DNA from: Pseudomonadota bacterium
GTDB lineage: Bacteria > Pseudomonadota > Alphaproteobacteria > Rhizobiales > Kaistiaceae
Direction of reading: 5' to 3'
NCBI GenBank assembly: GCA_023433185.1
Contig: JAEZEN010000348.1
Span: 1 to 6,429 of the forward strand
DNA: 6,429 nt
Of this stretch, positions 1 to 6,429 are shown piece by piece (within the stretch, counting starts at the first letter, position 1; each line of letters begins with the position of its first letter). Under the pieces are notes generated by a model that worked only from the letters and a program-made list of their open reading frames with translations, did no database searches and had not been told where the DNA came from. The position numbers were made by a program, and so were the translations under genes.

Positions 1-79
1 AGGCAGGATTCCGGATATCGGCGAGTGGCGTCCCAACGCGCGGGCCAGACCGGTCGTTCCCCGCATCGGGAGAGCCGCC

Positions 80-95
80 TGTGACGATCGTCACA
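80..95. promoter_or_regulatory. Crp-family operator-like perfect palindrome
   Basis: TGTGACGATCGTCACA is identical to its own reverse complement over all 16 bases. It matches the Crp consensus layout TGTGA-N6-TCACA with no mismatch in either half-site. It lies 64 bases upstream of the RTX start codon. Its centre (87.5) falls about 42 bases before the start point predicted from the extended -10 at 115-123, which is the class II activator position. The palindrome is seen directly; that a Crp/Fnr-family protein binds here is inference, as is activation rather than repression. Confidence 0.55.
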
Positions 96-114
96 CCGCT
101 GCGCTTCTGCCGGA

Positions 115-123
115 TGGTAGAAG
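115..123 (+). promoter_or_regulatory. Candidate extended -10 of the RTX gene promoter
   Basis: TGGTAGAAG fits the extended -10 form TG-N-TANAAT, with four of six matches in the hexamer (118-123). No good -35 hexamer is visible at the right distance, as is usual when an activator replaces -35 contact; the palindrome at 80-95 sits where such an activator would bind. The predicted start is near base 130, giving a leader of about 30 bases that includes the ribosome binding site. In sequence this rich in GC, partial hexamer matches are common, so the call is weak. Confidence 0.3.
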
Positions 124-159
124 GCGCCTGCGGGGCCAGCTCACGTATCGGAGACTGAG

Positions 160-678
160 ATGGCCAAGATCACGGGAACCAAGTTCAAGGACAAGCTGAA
201 AGGCAAGGCCGGGAACGACATTATCATCGGCAAGGCCGGCAACGACAAGCTCGAGGGCAAGGGCGGCAACGACACCCTCAAGGGCGGCAAGGGCAACGAC
301 AAGCTGTTCGGAGGCTCCGGAAACGACGTCCTCAATGGCGGGGCCGGCAACGACAAGCTCGACGGCGGCAGCGGCGTCAACGACCTCACCGGCGGCGCCG
401 GCGCCGACAAGTTCTACTTCCTCGAGGCCAGCCGGACCACGGTCCAGGACGCGAAGCTCTCGGAGGGGGACAAGATCTACATCTCCAAGAAGTTTCTCGG
501 CCTCGACCCGGACGACAATCCGATAACGACCCTCGAGGATTTCATCACCTACCGGGCGTCGCCCTCGGGCGGGGACGTCGGCATCGACCTGAGCCTCGGC
601 AATGGCGACGACGACAAGCGGATCATCCTCAAGAACGTCGACTACGACGATCTCGCGGGTCTGATCATCCTGGTGTAG
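160..678 (+). CDS. Short RTX calcium-binding repeat protein, probably type I secreted
   Basis: A 172-residue protein. Residues 15-86 are eight consecutive nonapeptides of the RTX form GGxGxDxLx, with GxAGND and GGxGND variants, preceded by a degenerate copy at 6-14; the seventh copy (69-77) is out of register, with Asn in place of the usual Asp. Such repeats fold into a calcium-binding parallel beta roll outside the cell. Residues 87-172 resemble the C-terminal secretion region of RTX proteins and end in the hydrophobic tail LAGLIILV, as expected for type I (ABC transporter) export; there is no N-terminal signal peptide. No enzyme or adhesin domain is present, so the function is unknown. The repeats are unusually lysine-rich. 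The ATG is supported by GGAG at 150-153, six bases upstream. No transporter genes are in view. The gene converges on metH2 and is probably controlled by the palindrome at 80-95. Confidence 0.85.
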   Translation: MAKITGTKFKDKLKGKAGNDIIIGKAGNDKLEGKGGNDTLKGGKGNDKLFGGSGNDVLNGGAGNDKLDGGSGVNDLTGGAGADKFYFLEASRTTVQDAKLSEGDKIYISKKFLGLDPDDNPITTLEDFITYRASPSGGDVGIDLSLGNGDDDKRIILKNVDYDDLAGLIILV

Positions 679-692
679 CGCCCGGCCGCGCA

Positions 693-719
693 CCGGTCCG
701 CCGCCCTGCGGCGGGCCGG
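693..719. terminator. GC hairpin between convergent genes, probable bidirectional terminator
   Basis: CCGGTCCGCCGC and GCGGCGGGCCGG pair over 12 positions (one G-U) around a 3-base CCT loop. The hairpin fills most of the 41 bases between the RTX stop codon (ends 678) and the metH2 stop codon (720-722), the usual place for a terminator shared by convergent genes. No T-tract follows on either strand, so it is not a classical intrinsic terminator. It may act with Rho or protect the 3' ends of the transcripts. Confidence 0.55.
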
Positions 720-3392
<2,673 letters not shown>

Positions 3393-3417
3393 TTAATTCG
3401 TTCCGCCATTGCGAGAT

Positions 3418-3867
3418 CTAGATTCCAAGCGCCTGCCTCGCCCGCCTGCTCACTTCGGCGCCGGCGAACGGGTTGACCACTTCGAGACGGCCAAATCGCT
3501 CTCCGTCATGCATGTCCTCGCTGAGCAAGGCGGTCAGCCCGGCACGCTCGGCGGAAGCCAGCAGCAAGCCATCCCAATAGCCGAAACGACTGGTCGCAAA
3601 GGCGCTGGTCGCCCGCTCGACCGCTATGGCGTCATAGGCGAAGGTCCGGAAAGTGGCGAGGAGCTGATGGCCGGCGGCTGCGGCCATGGCCTGTGGCAGC
3701 TTCAGCCGCTTGGCCATGACGTTCTGGAACTCGCCGACTACCTGCAGCGCCAACGGCGCCGACCGAGCGGCCAGCGCAGCGAATATCTGAGCTGCCACCC
3801 TCTGCTTCGGTGGATCGCGGCCATCCACGACGTAGACGAGAATGTTTGTATCGAGCGTGGCCGTCAT
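3418..3867 (-). CDS. PIN-domain ribonuclease toxin of the second TA module (VapC-like)
   Basis: A 149-residue protein filling one PIN domain. The acidic metal-binding set is complete: D6 (in LDTNILVY), E46 (VVGEFQNV), D99 (FGYWDGLLLASA) and D118 (SEDM); the YWD and SED motifs are typical of VapC-type toxins. These cleave RNA with magnesium, often one tRNA or an rRNA loop. The reading frame stays open 100 codons further upstream, but that part is low-complexity shadow of the preceding gene. The ATG at 3867 places D6 where PIN proteins carry it and overlaps the upstream stop codon as ATGA, the usual translational coupling of TA pairs. Its own ribosome binding site is weak, which fits coupling. 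The partner is the 145-residue protein upstream; metH2 begins 25 bases downstream. The substrate cannot be inferred. Confidence 0.85.
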   Translation of the reverse strand: MTATLDTNILVYVVDGRDPPKQRVAAQIFAALAARSAPLALQVVGEFQNVMAKRLKLPQAMAAAAGHQLLATFRTFAYDAIAVERATSAFATSRFGYWDGLLLASAERAGLTALLSEDMHDGERFGRLEVVNPFAGAEVSRRARQALGI

Positions 3868-4301
3868 CGCTCGTAGAGCTCGTCGCGCGGTCCGTACGGT
3901 TCGGTCGAACGCCAGCCGAGTTTGGCTAGGTCGAGGAAGGCTCGCCAGGCTGCCTCGCGTTCGGCCTCGGTTCTGGCGAGCGGCGGCTCGATTGGAATTT
4001 CCGAGCCTTGCACGGTAACCGATCCCACGAGGTCTTCCGCCAGCGTGACGTTGACAATCGAGTCCTTCCGTTCGCGGAAGTAGCCGCCCCAGACATTCTT
4101 CATTCGATCGACCGGCTTCAGTCCGGGCGTGGGATCGCCGCGAGGACCATCCGACATCTTCATCCACGTGCCACGAATGCCATCAATGACGAGTTCGATC
4201 GTCTCGCCGGCTCGCAGCGCGAGCACGCGATCGACGAGCTGCGGATCTCCACGAATGTGTTTGGCCCAAAGGACATAGTCACTGACAATCGTCGTTCCCA
4301 C
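3864..4301 (-). CDS. Uncharacterised protein, candidate antitoxin of the second TA module
   Basis: A 145-residue protein of no family I can name. Its position as first gene of a pair, overlapping a PIN toxin by four bases (ATGA), makes an antitoxin role the best inference. Residues 31-66 read AGETIELVIDGIRG..W.KM.DG...TPGLKPV, perhaps a small beta-rich DNA-binding or scaffold part. Residues 113-145 are a charged amphipathic tail (EREAAWRAFLDLAKLGW, ending PRDELYER) resembling the toxin-wrapping C-termini of alphaproteobacterial VapB and Phd antitoxins. It is much longer than the usual 70-90 residues, and no ribbon-helix-helix or Phd motif is evident. The start is GTG, chosen because AGGGAGG (4308-4314) lies six bases upstream; there is no suitable ATG. 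Sampled lines here are about 53-63% GC, against 68-72% in metH2, hinting at separate origin. Confidence 0.7.
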   Translation of the reverse strand: MGTTIVSDYVLWAKHIRGDPQLVDRVLALRAGETIELVIDGIRGTWMKMSDGPRGDPTPGLKPVDRMKNVWGGYFRERKDSIVNVTLAEDLVGSVTVQGSEIPIEPPLARTEAEREAAWRAFLDLAKLGWRSTEPYGPRDELYER

Positions 4302-4307
4302 TTGAGG

Positions 4308-4314
4308 CCTCCCT
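4308..4314 (-). promoter_or_regulatory. Strong ribosome binding site fixing the GTG start at 4301
   Basis: AGGGAGG on the minus strand ends six bases before the GTG. It is the best Shine-Dalgarno match among the minus-strand genes and decides the start of the candidate antitoxin. It partly overlaps the palindrome GAGGCCTC (4304-4311), which could be part of an operator but is too short to claim. Confidence 0.6.
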
Positions 4315-4324
4315 GAATGCCCCC

Positions 4325-4330
4325 ATCATA
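4325..4330 (-). promoter_or_regulatory. Possible -10 element of the second TA module
   Basis: TATGAT on the minus strand (five of six matches to TATAAT) lies in the 59-base gap between metH1 and the candidate antitoxin gene. It would start transcription about 17 bases before the GTG. No convincing -35 hexamer stands 16-18 bases upstream, so this is a tentative promoter. If real, metH2 would have a start of its own that bypasses metF and metH1. Confidence 0.25.
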
Positions 4331-4360
4331 GCCCACGATGACCCCGGCCACTACGCCCCT

Positions 4361-5419
4361 TCATGCCACAAGCTCGAAAGGCTCGAGGCCGGACAGCCGC
4401 AGCTTCGGTTCCGCCTTCGGGACGACCCGCGGCGGGATATCCCTGACGGCGTCGGCGATCGCCTTGATGTGGGCCGGGGTGGTTCCGCAGCAGCCGCCGA
4501 GGATGTTGACGAGGCCGGTCCGCGCGAACTCGGCAAGCGACGCCGCCATGCCCTCCGGGCTCTCGTCATACTCGCCGAACTCGTTGGGCAGGCCGGCATT
4601 GGGGGAGGCGCAGATCAGCGTGTCGGCGATGCGCGCGATCTCGGCGATGTGGGCGCGCATCTCCCTTGCGCCGAGCGCGCAGTTGAGGCCGACCGAGAAC
4701 GGCCGCGCGTGGCGGAGCGAATACCAGAAGGCCGTCGGCGTCTGGCCGGAAAGCGTGCGGCCCGAACGGTCGGTGATGGTGCCGGAGATCATCAACGGCA
4801 GGCGGACGCCCGTCTCGGCGAAGGCCTCCTCGGCCGCGACCACGGCCGCCTTGGCGTTGAGCGTGTCGAAGATCGTCTCGATGAGGATCAGGTCGGCGCC
4901 GCCCTCCATCAACCCGCGCGTCGCCTCGCCATAGGCGGTGACGAGGTCGTCGAAGGTGACGTTCCGGAAACCGGGATTGTTCACGTCCGGTGAGATCGAC
5001 GCGGAGCGGTTCGTCGGCCCGATGGCGCCGGCGACGAAGCGCCGCCGGCCGTCCTCGGCCTCGACCTCGCGGGCGGCTGCCCTCGCGAGCCGCGCGCCCT
5101 CGACGTTGAGTTCGTAGGCGAGCGCCTCCATGCCGTAGTCGGCCTGGGCGATGGTCGTGCAGGAGAAGGTATTGGTCTCGACGATGTCGGCGCCGGCGCG
5201 GAAATACTCCGCGTGGATGCCCTTTATCGCCTCGGGCTGCGTCAGGTTGAGGAGATCGTTGTTGCCGCGGAGGTCGCGCGGCCAGTCGGCGAAGCGCGTC
5301 CCGCGGAAATCGGCCTCGCTGAACCGGTGCGACTGGATCATCGTCCCCATCGCGCCATCCAGGATCAGGATGCGCTCGGCAGCGGCCGCCTTCAGGTGGG
5401 CCTCGGCATCGGTGGTCAT
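4361..5419 (-). CDS. metH: Methionine synthase, small half: homocysteine-binding zinc domain
   Basis: A 352-residue protein covering the N-terminal homocysteine S-methyltransferase barrel of MetH. Zinc ligands C247 (GLNCALG) and C310-C311 (GGCCGTTP) are present at the numbering known for E. coli Met[10 protein letters not shown] (21-29) and ETNTFS (81-86) are also typical. It takes homocysteine as a zinc thiolate and receives the methyl group from methylcobalamin held by MetH2. It ends in [12 protein letters not shown], precisely the linker that joins the homocysteine and pterin domains in one-piece MetH, so this is a clean split at a domain border and not a broken gene: 352 plus 890 residues is close to full length (1227 in E. 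coli). The ATG lies 11 bases after the vapC stop, and its ribosome binding site (AAGG) overlaps that stop (TGAAGG), indicating coupled translation. Confidence 0.95.
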   Translation of the reverse strand: MTTDAEAHLKAAAAERILILDGAMGTMIQSHRFSEADFRGTRFADWPRDLRGNNDLLNLTQPEAIKGIHAEYFRAGADIVETNTFSCTTIAQADYGMEALAYELNVEGARLARAAAREVEAEDGRRRFVAGAIGPTNRSASISPDVNNPGFRNVTFDDLVTAYGEATRGLMEGGADLILIETIFDTLNAKAAVVAAEEAFAETGVRLPLMISGTITDRSGRTLSGQTPTAFWYSLRHARPFSVGLNCALGAREMRAHIAEIARIADTLICASPNAGLPNEFGEYDESPEGMAASLAEFARTGLVNILGGCCGTTPAHIKAIADAVRDIPPRVVPKAEPKLRLSGLEPFELVA

Positions 5420-5430
5420 CGGGAGAACCT

Positions 5431-5847
5431 TCAGAGCCAGGGGTTGATCGCGGTCACGCCGGTATCGGCGATGTCGCGGGTGTTGCGGGTGACGAGCGTC
5501 AGTCCGTGAACAAGGGCGGTGGCGGCGATGAGGGTGTCCACGATCGGGCGGGGCCGGTCGACCATCAGCCGGCCCCAGGTTTCCGCGGTCCGCTTGTCGA
5601 CGGGGAGCGTCTTGTCGGCATATTGAACTTCGAGCTTCCCTATCCAGGCTTCGATGTCCCCGGCAGATGCCGGGTCGAGCCGCCGCTTCGCTTCGGCCCC
5701 CCTCCGCAGTTCCCCGAGAGTGAGCACCGACAGATAGGCGTCCGCCCGCGAAGCCTGCGCGAGAAAGGCACTGACGCGCGCGTCGGGCCGGGGGCGCCGG
5801 ACCTCGGACACGACGTTGGTGTCGAGAAGGTAGCCCTTCTCAGTCAA
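5431..5847 (-). CDS. vapC: VapC-type PIN-domain ribonuclease toxin (FitB-like)
   Basis: A 138-residue protein with a complete VapC/FitB pattern: D9 (LLDTNVVSE), E46 (LTLGELRRG), D104 ([10 protein letters not shown]), and D125 after TRN at 120-122. These acidic residues hold the catalytic magnesium, so the toxin should be an active ribonuclease. The start is an unusual TTG at 5847; it is supported by GGGAG (5855-5859) seven bases upstream, by the normal distance to D9, and by an 8-base overlap with the antitoxin stop (TTGACTGA). No in-frame ATG or GTG fits better. It is co-transcribed with the Phd/YefM-like gene before it and runs into metH1 after 11 bases. Known VapC targets include initiator tRNA in enteric bacteria; the target here is unknown. 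Confidence 0.9.
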   Translation of the reverse strand: MTEKGYLLDTNVVSEVRRPRPDARVSAFLAQASRADAYLSVLTLGELRRGAEAKRRLDPASAGDIEAWIGKLEVQYADKTLPVDKRTAETWGRLMVDRPRPIVDTLIAATALVHGLTLVTRNTRDIADTGVTAINPWL

Positions 5848-6091
5848 GATCGATCTCCCGTCCGGTATCCCTGCTGCGCTCGATATCGAGATCGTCGAAC
5901 GTCGGGCCTTCGTAGAGGAGGAATTCGATAAGGCTCGGCTTGTCGCGCTTCATCGCTTCGTAGTCCTTCATCGACAGGACGACGACCTCCGGCTTGCCAT
6001 GCTTGGTGATGGTCTGCGGCCCCTCGGTCTTGGAGAGTTCCATGATCCTGCTCAACTGCGATTTGGCATGCTGAACCTGCCAGTTCGCCAT
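5840..6091 (-). CDS. Phd/YefM-family antitoxin of the first TA module
   Basis: An 83-residue protein. Residues 1-40 show the Phd/YefM pattern (MANWQVQHAKSQLSRIM..., GPQTITKHGKPEVVVLS), which forms the DNA-binding dimer. Residues ~41-83 (DYEAM, then SLIEFLLYEGPTFDDLDIERSRD) are the acidic part expected to wrap the toxin. An upstream in-frame ATG (6151) would add 20 residues, but that stretch crosses the operator-like repeat and matches nothing in the family; the ATG at 6091 has GGAG (6100-6103) eight bases upstream and begins exactly at the conserved W-x-V...AK motif. It should neutralise the VapC encoded next and repress its own promoter, probably at the inverted repeat 6130-6147. The stop codon overlaps the vapC start by eight bases. 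Confidence 0.9.
   Translation of the reverse strand: MANWQVQHAKSQLSRIMELSKTEGPQTITKHGKPEVVVLSMKDYEAMKRDKPSLIEFLLYEGPTFDDLDIERSRDTGREIDLD
5855..5859 (-). promoter_or_regulatory. Ribosome binding site deciding the TTG start of vapC
   Basis: GGGAG stands seven bases before the TTG at 5847 and lies inside the end of the antitoxin gene. It is a better Shine-Dalgarno match than those of several ATG-started neighbours, which supports the rare start codon. Confidence 0.55.
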
Positions 6092-6122
6092 GATCCGCGC
6101 TCCATCTGTCCCAACTGGCCCG

Positions 6123-6151
6123 AAAATATAGTCTGAATGACCAGACTTCAA
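6123..6151 (-). promoter_or_regulatory. Candidate promoter of the first TA module
   Basis: On the minus strand TTGAAG (6146-6151) is followed after 17 bases by TATTTT (6123-6128), a fair sigma-70 pair; TATATT two bases nearer is an alternative with a 15-base spacer. The -35 overlaps the metF stop codon. The predicted start near 6116 leaves a 25-base leader before the antitoxin ATG. The region is notably AT-rich for this genome. Confidence 0.45.
6130..6147. promoter_or_regulatory. Inverted repeat, probable TA operator
   Basis: AGTCTG-N6-CAGACT is a perfect six-base inverted repeat lying exactly in the spacer between the candidate -35 and -10, the common place for an autoregulatory TA operator. 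It begins directly after the metF stop codon. Read as RNA it could also form a weak six-pair hairpin followed by AUAUUUU, so a partial terminator for metF is the alternative. Confidence 0.45.
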
Positions 6152-6429
6152 GCCGCTGCCACGGCCGGAGTCGGAGCGGGCGCCGCAGGGCGCATCCCGA
6201 GAAGATGGCAGATGGCGTAGACGAGATCGGCGCGGTTCATGGTGTAGAAGTGGAAGTCGGTCACCCCGCGGTCGACGAGGTCGAGCACCTGCTCGGCCGC
6301 GACCGCGGCTGCCACGAGCTGGCGGGTCGAGGCATCCTCATCGAGTCCCTCGAAGCGGCGGGCGAGCCAGTCCGGGACCGAGGCGCCGGCGCGGGGGGGG
6401 CGGCCCCCCCCCCCGGGGTAGGTTTTTTG
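6148..6429 (-). CDS. metF: 5,10-methylenetetrahydrofolate reductase, C-terminal end only
   Basis: About 80 clean residues of the C-terminus are readable (6390 down to the TGA at 6148-6150): ASVPDWLARRFEGL, VAAEQVLDLVDRGVTDFHF and YTMNRADLVYAICHLLGM are characteristic of the end of MetF (EC 1.5.1.20), which reduces methylene-THF to methyl-THF with a flavin. The product is the direct co-substrate of the MetH halves downstream, which explains the linkage. A proline/alanine-rich tail of about 14 residues ends the protein. The 5' part lies beyond the window. The 39 bases at 6391-6429 keep the frame open but translate to Pro/Gly runs unlike MetF and are probably sequence error. Confidence 0.9.
   Translation of the reverse strand, partial: QKTYPGGGGRPPRAGASVPDWLARRFEGLDEDASTRQLVAAAVAAEQVLDLVDRGVTDFHFYTMNRADLVYAICHLLGMRPAAPAPTPAVAAA
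6391..6429. other. Homopolymer-rich right edge, probable sequencing or assembly artefact
   Basis: The last 39 bases contain G8, C11, G4 and T6 runs, almost back to back, inside what should be conserved metF coding sequence. Nothing else in the window has such runs. This looks like a low-quality contig end and should not be interpreted biologically. Confidence 0.75.

Noticed and set aside
1..79. End of a gene at the left edge
   Set aside because: Under 80 bases remain before the palindrome and no frame shows a recognisable protein; nothing can be supported there.
91..693. A 200-codon open frame on the minus strand opposite the RTX gene
   Set aside because: It is a mirror of the RTX repeats (Val/Ala/Glu-rich) with no ribosome binding site; the plus-strand frame has clear RTX motifs and a good Shine-Dalgarno sequence.
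3868..4167. A 100-residue N-terminal extension of the second PIN toxin
   Set aside because: It overlaps the whole second half of the candidate antitoxin gene out of frame, is Arg/Gly/Ser-rich, and precedes an ATG that fits the PIN start and ATGA coupling exactly.
4302..4360. A riboswitch (cobalamin, SAM or SAH) before the metH genes
   Set aside because: The gaps in front of metH1, metH2 and both TA modules are 11-59 bases, too short for a cobalamin riboswitch, and I see none of the conserved cores of SAM or SAH riboswitches.
4361..5419. metH1 as a pseudogene or broken piece of methionine synthase
   Set aside because: Its end falls in a natural interdomain linker, the zinc cysteines are intact, and the remaining domains are complete in metH2 with a proper start, so this is a two-gene enzyme.
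6092..6151. A 20-residue N-terminal extension of the Phd/YefM antitoxin
   Set aside because: It has no family similarity, crosses the inverted repeat and candidate promoter, and the ATG at 6091 has a good ribosome binding site and starts at the conserved motif.

Overview
The window is GC-rich DNA, apparently alphaproteobacterial and possibly Hyphomicrobiales. That placement rests on base composition, on a methionine synthase encoded as two genes, and on family resemblance; no rRNA or other marker is present. The right edge is the end of the readable sequence: the last ~40 bases collapse into G, C and T homopolymers and are probably not trustworthy.

Left part (1-719): a short secreted-type RTX (calcium-binding nonapeptide repeat) protein is encoded on the plus strand. 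Upstream lies a perfect 16-base palindrome that exactly fits the Crp-family consensus TGTGA-N6-TCACA, spaced as for class II activation relative to a candidate extended -10. A strong GC hairpin (693-719) separates this gene from the convergent metH2.

Right part (720-6429): seven genes lie on the minus strand in one direction. In transcription order they are metF (3' end only), an antitoxin of Phd/YefM type, a PIN-domain VapC toxin, metH1 (homocysteine-binding and zinc domain), a 145-residue protein that looks like an uncharacterised antitoxin, a second PIN-domain toxin, and metH2 (methyltetrahydrofolate, cobalamin and AdoMet activation domains). MetF makes 5-methyl-THF; MetH1 and MetH2 together should form cobalamin-dependent methionine synthase, which uses it to methylate homocysteine.

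The striking point is the layout. Two unrelated toxin-antitoxin (TA) modules occupy both gene borders of a methionine operon, and the arrangement repeats: a 56-59 base gap with promoter-like elements, then antitoxin and toxin genes overlapping by 4-8 bases, then a short 11-25 base gap to a half of methionine synthase. Both toxins keep all the acidic PIN residues and look active. This may make metH1 and metH2 expression follow TA autoregulation, or may simply reflect neutral insertion at permissive gene borders; the sequence alone cannot decide.
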